From: Haemophilus influenzae
GTDB lineage: Bacteria > Pseudomonadota > Gammaproteobacteria > Enterobacterales > Pasteurellaceae
DNA length: 64,000 nucleotides
NCBI RefSeq assembly: GCF_019703545.1
Contig: NZ_AP018771.1
Span: 806,001-870,000 of the forward strand
Direction of reading: 5' to 3'
Part shown: positions 28,476 through 38,654 of the stretch, piece by piece
Layout: each line of letters begins with the position of its first letter
Numbering within the stretch: position 1 is the stretch's first letter
The notes under the pieces: model-generated
Databases searched by the model: none
The model's input: only the letters and a program-made list of their open reading frames with translations
What the model was told of the DNA's origin: nothing
Program-made: the position numbers and the translations under genes

Positions 28476-29363
28476 ATGAAAAATATTGAAACAAAATGGT
28501 TAGAAGATTTTTTAATACTGGAAGATACACGCAATTTTTCACAGGCAGCAGAACATAGAAATTTATCGCAATCAGCTTTTAGCCGGAGAATAATTTCTCT
28601 TGAAGAATCTATTGGTGTAAAACTCTTCGATAGATCCTCTGTCCCACTTCAACTTACAGAAGAAGGAAAATTATTTCATTCGCAAGCTAGAAACCTTTTA
28701 AAACAGTTACAGTATAATCTTGATGAATTATTAGGGCAGAATACACAAAAAAAACCGAATATAACTTTTGCAGCTGCACATTCCCTATCTTTATCTGTAA
28801 TGCCAAAGTTAATTCATGATATTGGTCAATCACACCAGAACTTTATTTATTCCGTTGAAGCAATTGATGTTGATCAAACAGTAAAAACTTTGGTTGAAGG
28901 AAAAAGTGATTTTATTTTTTCATTTTATGATGATCTATTACGTCAAGAACCTTTTTTATCAAAAGAAATGTTAGAATCAAATCTATATCCTGTAAGTGCA
29001 TTAAATAAAGATAAAGAACCTGAATTTTCTTTTTCTAAAGAAGAGACTCCGTTACTTAATTATACAAAAAATTCTTATATGGGAAGATTGGTAAATAGAA
29101 AACTAAATCTCTACTCACATCTTAATTTTAGAACGATTTTTGTTTCTTCTATGAGTGAGTTATTAAAAAATATGGTTTTAAACAAGCAAGGAATAGCTTG
29201 GTTACCAGAGTACTCAATAAAAGAGGAGCTAAGGCAGAATAAACTAGTTATTCTTGATGATAATGAACTGATTATTCCAATAAAGGCATATATCTATCGA
29301 ATAAATACAAGATTAAATATGTATGCCGAGCAATTTTGGGAATCTCTAGATAATAGAAAATAA
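28476..29363 (+). CDS. LysR-family regulator, YjiE/HypT-like
   Basis: A 295-residue LysR-type regulator. The N-terminal helix-turn-helix reads FLILEDTRNFSQAAEHRNLS...QSAFSRRIISLEE. The effector domain carries stretches I recognise from E. coli YjiE/HypT (AAAHSLSLSVMPKL, VEAIDVDQTVKTLVEGKSD, NYTKNSYMGRLVNR, GIAWLPEYSI). HypT answers to hypochlorite by methionine oxidation; whether this protein does, or instead senses a dicarboxylate or aspartate as its neighbours suggest, is open. It is divergent from the racemase-dcu operon. Its stop codon is one base from the stop of msbB, which marks the right edge of the insert. Confidence 0.85.
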   Translation: MKNIETKWLEDFLILEDTRNFSQAAEHRNLSQSAFSRRIISLEESIGVKLFDRSSVPLQLTEEGKLFHSQARNLLKQLQYNLDELLGQNTQKKPNITFAAAHSLSLSVMPKLIHDIGQSHQNFIYSVEAIDVDQTVKTLVEGKSDFIFSFYDDLLRQEPFLSKEMLESNLYPVSALNKDKEPEFSFSKEETPLLNYTKNSYMGRLVNRKLNLYSHLNFRTIFVSSMSELLKNMVLNKQGIAWLPEYSIKEELRQNKLVILDDNELIIPIKAYIYRINTRLNMYAEQFWESLDNRK

Positions 29364-29364
29364 T

Positions 29365-30321
29365 CTAATCGTAAAGATCTTCGCCATCTTTCCTTGTACG
29401 CAATAATTGCAAAATCCAAACATATTGCTCTGGAGATGGTGTAACAAAAGATTCTATTTCTTCGTTCATTGCTCGGGCTGATTGTTCAGGATCATCACTT
29501 AAATTCATTGCAGGATGAATTTCCATTTCATATTTGCCCGTTTCAGCGTTATAACGAGGAAACATTGGAATAACAACGGCTTTAGAAAGTTTTGCCATTT
29601 TATTTAACCCTGGCAATGTCGCTTTATAAGTCCCAAAGAAATCAACAAATACGCTTTGTTCCGCCCCAAAATCTTCATCTGGTAAGTAATAACCCATTTC
29701 GCCTTTACGAACATGATTTAAAAAAGGTTTAATACCATTTTGGCGTGCATGCATTTTTCCGCCGAAACGTTGGCGTGCAATCGTCCAAAGCCAATCCACC
29801 AATGGATTACGGTGTGGATTATACATAGAAGTCATTGGCATGCCTTGAGTGTGCAAAATAATGCCAGATGCATCAATCGCCCAGCCATGTGGCACCATAA
29901 GAATAATATTCTTTCCTTCAGCTTTTGCCTGTTCGATATGTTCAAGACCGATAAATTCGCTTCGTTTTTGCAAATGTTTCTTTGAACGGATTGCAATCTC
30001 ACCAATTCCAAACATAACTTGTGTAACAACCGTAAACATTTTATCAATCACTTGCTCACGTTGTTGTTCAGTCCAATGAGGGAAACAATATTGCAAGTTA
30101 GTTTGTGCACGCGTACGCTGTTTCTTTGCTTTATGCCCAATCCAAATACCTAATTTTCCCGCAAATTTATCGCGCAGACGAAAAGGCACAAATGCTAACA
30201 ACAATAAAAAGAAAATACCAAGCCAAATCCCCCAATATTGAGGCTTTAAATACGACCATGAAAAGTGCGCTTCATAGCCCACTCTCGCCGTCAAACGTAA
30301 ATTTTGTTGATTATCCGACAT
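29365..30321 (-). CDS. msbB: Lipid A acyltransferase MsbB/LpxM
   Basis: A 318-residue inner-membrane acyltransferase that adds a late secondary acyl chain (myristate or laurate) to lipid A. It has one N-terminal membrane helix (residues 27-45) and the catalytic H-X4-D motif in MVPHGWAIDAS. It matches HI0199. Two HtrB/MsbB paralogues exist in the species; the assignment to msbB rests on gene order. Loss of this gene alters lipooligosaccharide toxicity in NTHi. Confidence 0.9.
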   Translation of the reverse strand: MSDNQQNLRLTARVGYEAHFSWSYLKPQYWGIWLGIFFLLLLAFVPFRLRDKFAGKLGIWIGHKAKKQRTRAQTNLQYCFPHWTEQQREQVIDKMFTVVTQVMFGIGEIAIRSKKHLQKRSEFIGLEHIEQAKAEGKNIILMVPHGWAIDASGIILHTQGMPMTSMYNPHRNPLVDWLWTIARQRFGGKMHARQNGIKPFLNHVRKGEMGYYLPDEDFGAEQSVFVDFFGTYKATLPGLNKMAKLSKAVVIPMFPRYNAETGKYEMEIHPAMNLSDDPEQSARAMNEEIESFVTPSPEQYVWILQLLRTRKDGEDLYD

Positions 30322-30367
30322 AATAAAATGTAATTAATTTTAACCGCACTTTTGCGCGCTTTCCGAA

Positions 30368-31135
30368 TTAAAAATGAAACCAACCCTGATCGTAAATCAT
30401 TTTAGCCGTCATCATAAAAGACATGATAACAACCATCGGTCGAATCAAGGTTTTACCTTTCGTCATCACCATTTTGGCACCTAAATTTGCACCTAAAATG
30501 CTCCCAGCCATCATCACGAAACCCACTTCCCAAAGAATTTGTCCGCCCAATAAGAAAAGCGCAAAAGAAGCAAGGTTCGAAGTGAAGTTCATCACTTTTG
30601 CATGTGCCGTCGCTTTCGGGAGATTAAATCCTAGCAAAGTAACACAGGCTAAACTCATGATTGAGCCAGTCCCTGGCCCAAAGAAGCCATCATAAAAACC
30701 TAAAAATGGGCTAACTAAAAGACCAAATAACATGTAACTTAAACGCTGTTTTCGATCTTTATCACCTAATTTAGGGGTAAATAAAAAATATAGACCAATG
30801 GCTAAAATCAAAAAAGGCAGCATTTTTTTGAGAATCGTCACATCAATTGATTGAATTAATAATGTACCTAGGGCTGAACCTAAGAAAACCCAAATCAAAA
30901 TAAACCAAATATCGCGTAAATTGACCGCTCTTTTTCGCAAGAAATAAAGGCTTGCGGATAATGCACCGCCCATAGCTTGCAATTTGTTAGTGCCTAACGC
31001 CATTGCCGGTGGCATGCCAGTCATAAGCAACGCTGGAATAGTAATTAATCCACCACCGCCAGCAATTGCATCGATAAATGATGCAACAAAACCAACACAA
31101 AACAATATTGCTAAAAGATCAATGCCGATATCCAT
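30368..31135 (-). CDS. TauE/SafE (TSUP) family permease, YfcA-like
   Basis: A 255-residue membrane protein with about eight helices. DAIAGGGGLITIPALLM and FDGFFGPGTGSIMSLA-like GFYDGFFGPGTGSIM are the duplicated signature of TSUP carriers, which move sulfur compounds or small organic anions. The substrate is unknown. In E. coli yfcA lies next to mepA and aroC, and the same order holds here (aroC-mepA-yfcA); the genes are close enough (17 bases) to share a transcript. Confidence 0.88.
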   Translation of the reverse strand: MDIGIDLLAILFCVGFVASFIDAIAGGGGLITIPALLMTGMPPAMALGTNKLQAMGGALSASLYFLRKRAVNLRDIWFILIWVFLGSALGTLLIQSIDVTILKKMLPFLILAIGLYFLFTPKLGDKDRKQRLSYMLFGLLVSPFLGFYDGFFGPGTGSIMSLACVTLLGFNLPKATAHAKVMNFTSNLASFALFLLGGQILWEVGFVMMAGSILGANLGAKMVMTKGKTLIRPMVVIMSFMMTAKMIYDQGWFHF

Positions 31136-31152
31136 ATTGATTTACCTTAATA

Positions 31153-32013
31153 CTATTCTAACCATTCACTCCGATTCGGGGAATTTAAAATTTGTTGGCA
31201 CAAAAACGGCTCAGGCGGTGTAACTTTAGGTTTGCTCACTGAAGCACCTGGTTTTGGCGGTTCAAACCAAGAATATAATTCGTCTCCACAACCATCACCA
31301 GCAGGCACAGGCGCTTGATTTTCACAATAAGATGCATCTGCGGGGCAAGTTAAACGAACATGAAAATGAGAGTTGTGTCCATACCAAGGACGAACTTTGT
31401 GTAGCCAACTGCGATCATTGCCAGCGGTTTGACATAATTTTACCTTAATCGCAGGATTAACAAAAATACGTGTGACACTTGGATCTTGCGCAGCTAACTT
31501 GATTAAGGTCGCATGATTGCTATTCCATACTCGTTCATCCACTCGTTGCGCCTTTCTATCTACAACTAATAAACCTTTACCATCAGAATTCAGTGCATCG
31601 GCGTCTGACATTTCGCCCATTCTTAACCAAATATCCGCATCTAATCCCATCTGATGGCTAGCATGACCCGTTAAAAAACGCCCGCCACCCGGCATGGCAA
31701 TATCGCCCACTAACATCGTTGGCAACCCAGCAGCTTTAACGCGTTGCCCCAAACGTTCAAGATACTGAATCATATTTGGATGACCATAATAACGATTGCG
31801 ATTCATACGAATAACTTGGTAACCTTCACCTTTCGGCGGTAATGCTTGCGCTCCAATAATACACCCGTTGGTATAACTACCAATAGGACTTGCTTTACCA
31901 TCTTCACTTGGAATAGGGCGTTTCACTTTTTGCCAATCTAGAGGAGACGCAACAACGTTCAGAGAGAAAAGTGCGGTAAAAATTATGGTTGTTTTTAATA
32001 AAATTTTATTCAT
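31153..32013 (-). CDS. mepA: Penicillin-insensitive murein endopeptidase
   Basis: A 286-residue periplasmic peptidase that cuts D-Ala-mDAP cross-links. The signal peptide ends near LNVVASP. The LAS-fold zinc site is seen in TGHASHQMGLDADIW and HNSHFHVRL. Several cysteines (GCGDELY, CENQ, CQQ) agree with the disulfide-rich E. coli enzyme. Its place between aroC and yfcA is as in E. coli. One uptake signal lies at 31969-31977. Confidence 0.95.
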   Translation of the reverse strand: MNKILLKTTIIFTALFSLNVVASPLDWQKVKRPIPSEDGKASPIGSYTNGCIIGAQALPPKGEGYQVIRMNRNRYYGHPNMIQYLERLGQRVKAAGLPTMLVGDIAMPGGGRFLTGHASHQMGLDADIWLRMGEMSDADALNSDGKGLLVVDRKAQRVDERVWNSNHATLIKLAAQDPSVTRIFVNPAIKVKLCQTAGNDRSWLHKVRPWYGHNSHFHVRLTCPADASYCENQAPVPAGDGCGDELYSWFEPPKPGASVSKPKVTPPEPFLCQQILNSPNRSEWLE

Positions 32014-32041
32014 TCTAAAGTTTTGCTGTAGGTAAATATAT

Positions 32042-32159
32042 CCTAGGTTTTGCCGTGGGTAAGTATACCCACGGTTAGAAAAATAGTTCCCCTTTGGGGA
32101 ACTTTACACTTACCCCAAAGGGGTAGCATCAAACTAACCTAGGGTATACCTACCCTAGG
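32042..32159. repeat. Cluster of four short palindromes between mepA and aroC
   Basis: Four hairpin-forming palindromes in 120 bases: CCGTGGGTA/TACCCACGG (32053-32074), AGTTCCCC/GGGGAACT (32085-32103), TACCCC/GGGGTA (32111-32125) and CCTAGGGTA/TACCCTAGG (32138-32159). The first and last share GGGTA arms, and a further CCTAGG stands at 32042-32047. They are G+C rich against an A+T-rich background and lack T tails, so they do not look like ordinary terminators. Function unknown. Confidence 0.75.
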
Positions 32160-32184
32160 CAGAGACTCCCATCTTATACTAAGA

Positions 32185-33258
32185 TTATTTACACTGAGCC
32201 TTAAAACGTAAGAGATGATCTAATAAGACAATCGCCACCATAGCTTCCGCAATTGGCACAGCACGAATCCCCACACAAGGATCGTGACGACCTTTTGTTA
32301 CAACTTCTACGGGTTTACCATTAAGATTGATTGAACGACCAGGAATCGTAATGCTTGAAGTTGGTTTTAGTGCAATAGTGGCGATAATTGGCTGTCCTGA
32401 ACTAATTCCGCCTAAAATACCGCCTGCATGATTACTTTCAAAGCCATTAGGTGTCATTTCATCACGATGTTCCGAACCTCGTTGCTCAACCACAGCAAAA
32501 CCATCACCAATTTCGACTCCTTTTACTGCATTAATGCCCATTAATGCGTGAGCAAGATCGGCATCTAAACGGTCAAATACTGGCTCACCCAATCCTACAG
32601 GTACATTTTCTGCAATAACAGTAAGTTTTGCGCCAATAGAATCTCCTTCTTTTTTAAGTTCACGGATCAATTCATCGAATTTTTCTACCGCACTTTCATC
32701 AGGACAAAAGAATGGATTACTGTTTACCTTTTCCCAATCAATTTGTCCCACTTTCTGCGGAGCAATTTTTATATTACCGATTTGGCTTAAAAAACCTCGC
32801 ACCTCAATGCCAAAATGTTCGCGTAAATATTTTTTCGCAATCGCTCCCGCTGCAACCCGCATCGCTGTTTCACGCGCTGACGAACGCCCACCGCCACGGT
32901 AATCACGGATGCCATATTTTTGCTGATAGGTAAAATCCGCATGACCTGGGCGGAAACGATCTTTAATGTCACCATAATCTTGCGAACGCTGATCACCATT
33001 TTTAATGATCATTCCAATACTTGTGCCTGTGGTTTTTCCTTCAAACACTCCCGATAAAATTTGAACTTCGTCATCTTCACGACGAGGCGTAGTATATCGA
33101 GATGTTCCTGGTTTACGGCGATCTAGATCTGGCTGAATATCTTTCTCGGATAATTCGAGATTTGGTGGCACGCCATCAACGATACAGCCTAATGCAATAC
33201 CATGTGACTCCCCAAAGGTTGTCACACGGAAAAGTTGTCCAATTGTATTACCAGCCAT
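32185..33258 (-). CDS. aroC: Chorismate synthase
   Basis: A 357-residue FMN-dependent enzyme for the last common step to chorismate. Family blocks [34 protein letters not shown] and [12 protein letters not shown] are present. It is 9 bases after the mscK start region in the opposite reading order (mscK upstream), so it may be co-transcribed with the channel gene. One uptake signal at 32687. Confidence 0.98.
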   Translation of the reverse strand: MAGNTIGQLFRVTTFGESHGIALGCIVDGVPPNLELSEKDIQPDLDRRKPGTSRYTTPRREDDEVQILSGVFEGKTTGTSIGMIIKNGDQRSQDYGDIKDRFRPGHADFTYQQKYGIRDYRGGGRSSARETAMRVAAGAIAKKYLREHFGIEVRGFLSQIGNIKIAPQKVGQIDWEKVNSNPFFCPDESAVEKFDELIRELKKEGDSIGAKLTVIAENVPVGLGEPVFDRLDADLAHALMGINAVKGVEIGDGFAVVEQRGSEHRDEMTPNGFESNHAGGILGGISSGQPIIATIALKPTSSITIPGRSINLNGKPVEVVTKGRHDPCVGIRAVPIAEAMVAIVLLDHLLRFKAQCK

Positions 33259-33267
33259 AATTTCCCC

Positions 33268-36200
33268 TTATTTTTTTACATCAACGAAAGGAATTTCTTC
33301 ACCTGTATCATTATTTTTGATAAATACATCTAATTGATTAAAGGCAATATCAATATTATGTTCTGCAAATAATTCATTAATACGGCGATTAAGGGCATCT
33401 GTAGTACTGGTGCGATCTCCAACTTGTTCTACATAAACACGTAACTCGTGATCCAGTGTACTTGCACCAAAAGTTAAAAAATAAGCAGATGGTTTAGGAT
33501 CGCGTAAAATAGTCGGCTGTTCATCAGCTGCTTGAAGTAATAATTGGCGCACGAGTGTTAAATCAGAACCATAAGCAACACCAACGCTAATCACTAAACG
33601 TGTCATAGTGTTAGATAATGCCCAGTTGGTCACTTGACCTGTCACAAAAGATTTATTTGGCACAATCACTTCTTTGCGATCAAAATCAATCAATGTAATT
33701 GCACGGATACGAATTTTCGCTACAGTACCGCTCACTTCATTAATGGTAACCACATCGCCAACTCGGATTGGGCGTTCAAATAACAAAATGATACCTGACA
33801 CAAAGTTTGCAAAAATCTCTTGCATACCAAAACCAAGACCAACAGAAAGTGCGGCGAATAACCATTGTAATTTTGACCAAGACATCCCTAAGGTTGCAAA
33901 TGCCCAAGCACCACCAATGGCGATAAAAATATAAGTAAGTAGTGTCGTAATCGTATAAGGCGTACCTTGTGAAAGATTCACGCGAGAGAAAATTAATACT
34001 TCCAAAATGCCTGAAATATTACGAACCAACACATAAGTAATTCCTACGATAACCAAAGCAACAAGAAGATTAAATAAAGTAATGCTTTCCATTACAGTGC
34101 CAGCATCGGTTGTCGTGGTTTGTTGCCAAAGTGTAATTTCACGTAAATAGCTCACTACTGTGACTAAATCTGACCATACATAGTAGAAAATCCCTAATAA
34201 TGCCGTCCAAATAAAGAGATCTACAAAACGTAATAATTGGCTACGCACATCATTTAACGCCAAACTTTCCTCTGGCTCTCCCACTGCAACCACATCATCA
34301 GAGGATATATTTTCATAATTATTTTCAAGTGCTTTTTGACGACGTTTTTCTGCTAAACGGCGATGTGCTAAACGACGAGAAGAAACCGTAATACCACGGT
34401 AAATCGTATTGCGTACTAACCACCATACACACCAAGCAATATAAGAATGAATAAAATGCTCAATTAAATTTAAAGCGGTGTAGTAATAGCCTAAAACAAT
34501 AAGTACGATTAATCCCACAGGAATTAATCTCAAACCAATTTGTACAATTCTTATTAACCAATGATGTTTATTTGTTTCAGGTTCATAAGAGCGAAGTACT
34601 CGATTAAAACGAGGGGCAATAATCGCCGCACAGAAAATTAGAGCCGCAATAGTATTAATTTGACCTAACACATCATTAGCTAAACCTGCATCAGTGACAT
34701 TGCTAAACACAGAAGTATTTAAAAGCAATACAACCACAATAATAATGCGCTGGATAACACCACGAAAACGTTGTGCATTCTCTTTTGAAGATTCAAAATG
34801 ATTAACAAAAATACCATTTGGACGGAACAATGAAATCCAAAATGTAAAGAACCACCAATAACCCGCCATACTAAATGACCAATGCCAAAATTCTTCTGGA
34901 TTTTTGAAGAAAAAGAAGCCGATCATTTGGCAAACTGCTAAAAACCAAAGTGTACTAGAAAGCGTTAAAAACGCTGTTAATAACAGGGCAAGTGGAGTAC
35001 TCCACTGACTATCTGTATCTAAACGATGTATTTCACGATTAATTTTGTTTAATTGTTGTTTAATACGATTTTTAAATTTAAAAATTGCACCGCCTACAAT
35101 AAATAACCCTAAGAAATACATCAGCAAATAAGGTAAATTGTCATAATTAGTTGGAAAACCTAATTTTTTCAACATACCATTAAACTGTTCAATTAAAGCT
35201 CTTGGCAGCATTTTTACCCAATCTAAATTAATAGGATTATTACTTTTCACCCAAAAACTTTGCTGCTCTAATTTAGATTGAATTTGATCACTGATTTGTG
35301 TAATTTGCAGTTGTGTTAATTCCAAAGAAATCGCGAGATTTAATTGATTATTTAAAGATCTAATCAGATCAGATGTCATTTTCCGACGCTCAGTTAATAG
35401 CGTTTTAACTTGCGTTCTTTCTGCCTCAGTAAATTGTTTTCCATCTTCACTTTCAACTTTATTAATATAGTTATCTAGATCATAAAGTTCATTGCGTTTT
35501 TGAGTAATGTCAAAAATATGTACACGCAAATCGGCAATTTGTTTTGATAAACCTTGGATATTTAAGTTAGTCGGTAATTTTTGTTTTTGTTGCTGGATAA
35601 TACGTGAAAGAACTAACGTGCCTTGTAATGCACTAATTTGTTCATCAATAGTACGTTGAGTTTGAGTGAGGCTATCTAAAATATTCCGCATTCTTAACTC
35701 ATCTTGAGTTAATGAATTCGCTTTTTCTGTTTGTTGTAATAAATACTGACCAAGCTGTGCATTGCGATCAAGTTCTTTTTGAATGTAATCATTTTGCACA
35801 GTTTTTTGCTGTTGCTGAGCTTGTTCTACTTGATTTTGTGATTGCTGAAGATTTTTTTGATTAATGACTTCTTGAATCGCAATAATATTTTGCTGCTGTA
35901 CTTGCAAACGTAAATTCAATAGGTCATAACGGCTTTGATAGAGTAAAGAAAGCTGATCATTATTTTTTAATAAGTTTTGATTATAACTATTCTTTAAATC
36001 AATCAGTTGTAATTCAATCTGATATTGTTTTCGCAATATGCTACCAATATCATTATTGGCTAATTGTTGATTGATTTGCTGTGTGCGTACAACATTTTCT
36101 GTTAATGCCGCTTGTGCTCGTTCAGAAATAGAACTTTGCCCTGCCAATTGTGCATTTACTGTGCTTAATGCGTTTTGCGTATCTTGTAATTGATCATTTA

Positions 36201-36603
36201 ACTTAGTGAGACTATTTTGTAAATAGTCCTGTGATTGCGCATTATAATCAGTACTTGTTGCCGTTTCTTGTTGTTTTTTTAATGCTTGAATTTCTGCATT
36301 ATTCTTTCTAATTTCACTCTCTGAATGGCTTAATGTTGTTTGCAATGCATCATTGATTTTTTGTTGAGCTTGAATTTGCTGCAATAAATCAATTGATGTT
36401 TGTAATTCTGCTAACAACCTATTTTTTGCCTCCCCCTCACTCATTTTTTGAGCGTTAGCCAAATCGGCTTTAAGCGATTGCTCCGTTGGTAATACATTTG
36501 TTGAATTTGCCGCCAATACTCCTTGCGAAACGCTAAGGGTAAACATTGCCGAGGCAAAAAGTGCGGTAAAAAATGGAGGTATTTTCATAAGTTTCCTAAT
36601 CAT
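33268..36603 (-). CDS. mscK: Mechanosensitive channel of the MscK/KefA type
   Basis: A 1111-residue channel protein. A signal peptide ends near GVLAANS; a periplasmic domain of about 450 residues follows, very rich in glutamine and predicted as coiled coil (residues 60-430). Then come about ten membrane helices (from residue 490) and the C-terminal MscS domain with GLGFGMQEIFANFVSGIILL and RPIRVGDVVTINEVSGTV. Such channels open under osmotic down-shock; MscK is also K+-dependent. It matches HI0195. I keep ATG 36603; ATG 36588, six codons in, is also possible. Confidence 0.9.
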   Translation of the reverse strand: MIRKLMKIPPFFTALFASAMFTLSVSQGVLAANSTNVLPTEQSLKADLANAQKMSEGEAKNRLLAELQTSIDLLQQIQAQQKINDALQTTLSHSESEIRKNNAEIQALKKQQETATSTDYNAQSQDYLQNSLTKLNDQLQDTQNALSTVNAQLAGQSSISERAQAALTENVVRTQQINQQLANNDIGSILRKQYQIELQLIDLKNSYNQNLLKNNDQLSLLYQSRYDLLNLRLQVQQQNIIAIQEVINQKNLQQSQNQVEQAQQQQKTVQNDYIQKELDRNAQLGQYLLQQTEKANSLTQDELRMRNILDSLTQTQRTIDEQISALQGTLVLSRIIQQQKQKLPTNLNIQGLSKQIADLRVHIFDITQKRNELYDLDNYINKVESEDGKQFTEAERTQVKTLLTERRKMTSDLIRSLNNQLNLAISLELTQLQITQISDQIQSKLEQQSFWVKSNNPINLDWVKMLPRALIEQFNGMLKKLGFPTNYDNLPYLLMYFLGLFIVGGAIFKFKNRIKQQLNKINREIHRLDTDSQWSTPLALLLTAFLTLSSTLWFLAVCQMIGFFFFKNPEEFWHWSFSMAGYWWFFTFWISLFRPNGIFVNHFESSKENAQRFRGVIQRIIIVVVLLLNTSVFSNVTDAGLANDVLGQINTIAALIFCAAIIAPRFNRVLRSYEPETNKHHWLIRIVQIGLRLIPVGLIVLIVLGYYYTALNLIEHFIHSYIAWCVWWLVRNTIYRGITVSSRRLAHRRLAEKRRQKALENNYENISSDDVVAVGEPEESLALNDVRSQLLRFVDLFIWTALLGIFYYVWSDLVTVVSYLREITLWQQTTTTDAGTVMESITLFNLLVALVIVGITYVLVRNISGILEVLIFSRVNLSQGTPYTITTLLTYIFIAIGGAWAFATLGMSWSKLQWLFAALSVGLGFGMQEIFANFVSGIILLFERPIRVGDVVTINEVSGTVAKIRIRAITLIDFDRKEVIVPNKSFVTGQVTNWALSNTMTRLVISVGVAYGSDLTLVRQLLLQAADEQPTILRDPKPSAYFLTFGASTLDHELRVYVEQVGDRTSTTDALNRRINELFAEHNIDIAFNQLDVFIKNNDTGEEIPFVDVKK

Positions 36604-36629
36604 TATTTTTCCCTAATCTAAATGGTAAA

Positions 36630-37988
36630 TTAATTTATCTCATCTCGCTTTGCCAGCCAATCAGCAAGCTGTTTACGTGAGATCTTAATGCCTTTCTCAA
36701 GTATCAGTGGCAAAGGATAATATGCAATAGGTTGTTTAAAACGTGCAAGTTTATCTTGTAAAAAAAACATTAAATTTTCAACCGCACTTTTGCTAAAGGG
36801 TTCATTAAAATCCACTAAAGCGACAGGACGCTGACCAAATTCTTTGTTTTTTTGTGGTAAAACAAACACTTGATTAACTGAAGAATGTTGAATAATCACT
36901 TGTTCAATTTCTTCTGGCTGAATATTTTCGCCACCTGAAATAAACATATTATCAAGTCGTCCGATAATAACCAGTTCGCCCTCTTGCCAAATGCCTTTAT
37001 CTTTTGTCTGAATCCAGCCTTGGTTATTCGTTAATGGAACAATTTGTCGATCTTTCCAATAACCCATCGCCAAACCTGCACCTTTCAGCCAAATTTCATC
37101 ATTTACTAAACAATACTCTCTACCTAAGAGCGGTTGCCCTACGCCTTGTTTTCCGTCAGATTTTTTAGCAAAAACTGTCGAAGCCATTTCCGTCATTCCG
37201 TAGCCAGAATACGTTTCGATACCGTATTTCACCATTTTTTGTGTAAGTTCTGTCGGAATATGCGCACCGCCCAGTAAAATATGACGCGTAGCAAATGAAA
37301 TGCTCGGATTTTCCTGTAAATAATCTAATAAACGCTGTAATTGCGTTGGCACAAGAGAAACGTGGGTCGTCTTTAATAATGAAGCATAAAAATCATCTTC
37401 TGGGAAATGTAATTGTGCACCGCAATATAACCAACGCCAAACAATACCTTGCCCTGAAACGTGATATAAGGGTAATGAAAGTAACCAAGATTGATTACAA
37501 TCAAACTTCATTAAGTTACATACCCCTTTTGCATTATCCAAATGCGCTTGGACATTATGCACAACTGCTTTTGGTAAACCTGTCGAGCCAGACGTGAGCG
37601 TCATTGTAGCTGGGCGAAAGAAATCAGCTTTTTGTATAACTACGTCAGCTTTTGGAAAATCCCTCAAATCTTCATCATAAAAACAAAAATCGATTTGATA
37701 AAACTCACATAATTTTGCAATTTTTTCTTGTGGAAAAGCAGGGTTTATGCCTAAAACTTTTGCACCAAGCTGAATTGTCGCCAGATATAAAAATAAAATT
37801 TTCTCTGAATTTTTTCCCACAAAAGCAACCGCACTTTCCGCATTTACGCCTTTTTTTTGTAAAAAAGCCATTGTTTGGTTAATCTTTGTAGTCAATTCTA
37901 TCCAAGTAAGCGCATCGCCCTGCGTAGTACGCAAAGCGATTTTATTTGAGAAATTAGGTTGAATAGCAAAATCTTGCCAAGGATACAT
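36630..37988 (-). CDS. menE: O-succinylbenzoate-CoA ligase
   Basis: A 452-residue AMP-forming acyl-CoA ligase of menaquinone synthesis. The AMP-binding P-loop MTLTSGSTGLPKAVVHN, the YSGYGMTEMAST block and the C-terminal RLDNMFISGGENIQPEE hinge are seen. Menaquinone is the anaerobic quinone, in keeping with the many anaerobic genes here. It follows seqA with 2 bases between, so it is probably in the same transcript. Two uptake signals lie inside. Confidence 0.92.
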   Translation of the reverse strand: MYPWQDFAIQPNFSNKIALRTTQGDALTWIELTTKINQTMAFLQKKGVNAESAVAFVGKNSEKILFLYLATIQLGAKVLGINPAFPQEKIAKLCEFYQIDFCFYDEDLRDFPKADVVIQKADFFRPATMTLTSGSTGLPKAVVHNVQAHLDNAKGVCNLMKFDCNQSWLLSLPLYHVSGQGIVWRWLYCGAQLHFPEDDFYASLLKTTHVSLVPTQLQRLLDYLQENPSISFATRHILLGGAHIPTELTQKMVKYGIETYSGYGMTEMASTVFAKKSDGKQGVGQPLLGREYCLVNDEIWLKGAGLAMGYWKDRQIVPLTNNQGWIQTKDKGIWQEGELVIIGRLDNMFISGGENIQPEEIEQVIIQHSSVNQVFVLPQKNKEFGQRPVALVDFNEPFSKSAVENLMFFLQDKLARFKQPIAYYPLPLILEKGIKISRKQLADWLAKRDEIN

Positions 37989-37990
37989 TA

Positions 37991-38584
37991 TTAATTTACC
38001 GTGAAATATGATCGCACTTCATCAATCAATGTTTCAGGTAATTCCATAGATTGCATTGCGCCTTCTAGCATTAACATTTTTCGTCCACTATTTGTATTGG
38101 TAATAACCCAATAAGGCGTATCTGGAATTTGTTTTGGTTTAGTATGGTTACCCGCCATTAATAATGTCGCTTCATCACGAGCAAAATAAACCCGTGTACG
38201 TCCTTGTAAAGATTCCGTTGCTTGCGCAAAACTTTCAGGATTTGTACGATAAAGCACACGTAAAATCGCTAAGAAACGTACAACAGCCTTACTTTCTTCT
38301 TGAAATTCAGTTGAATTTAATAAAGTTTGGACTTTTTCTACAATCTGATTAATTGCGGTTATTGATTGCTTTTTTGTTGTTTTGATATTTACTTCTTTCA
38401 CATTGATAGCCTGTTTTGGCTTTTGATCTGTTTCTGCTGAAGTAATAATTAAATCATTAACAATTGAAGTATGCACAGGTAAACTAAGCAAACGGCGTAA
38501 AATATCCGAAGCACTTTCTCCAATAGAGCGGGTTTGGCTCGCAATATATTGGTATAATTCTTCATCTACTTCAATGATCTTCAT
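37991..38584 (-). CDS. seqA: Negative modulator of replication initiation SeqA
   Basis: A 197-residue protein that binds hemimethylated GATC and delays re-initiation at oriC. The N-terminal oligomerisation segment MKIIEVDEELYQYIASQTRSIG and the C-terminal DNA-binding block with QGRTRVYFA and TPYWVITNTNSGRKM are typical. ATG 38584 is chosen over one 33 bases upstream on family length. It is divergent from ybfF, as in E. coli, and works with Dam, also in this window. Confidence 0.95.
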   Translation of the reverse strand: MKIIEVDEELYQYIASQTRSIGESASDILRRLLSLPVHTSIVNDLIITSAETDQKPKQAINVKEVNIKTTKKQSITAINQIVEKVQTLLNSTEFQEESKAVVRFLAILRVLYRTNPESFAQATESLQGRTRVYFARDEATLLMAGNHTKPKQIPDTPYWVITNTNSGRKMLMLEGAMQSMELPETLIDEVRSYFTVN

Positions 38585-38654
38585 TTTTATCTCTCTGTTT
38601 GCTAAAATTTTTTTCAATTATAACGACTTCTTTACAAATTCTCACGTAAAAATT

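Noticed and set aside
25366..30342. Lack of uptake signals over about 5 kb as proof of recent transfer
   Set aside because: Core stretches here have gaps nearly as long (for example 43242-47652 and 59865-63626), so the gap alone is weak evidence.
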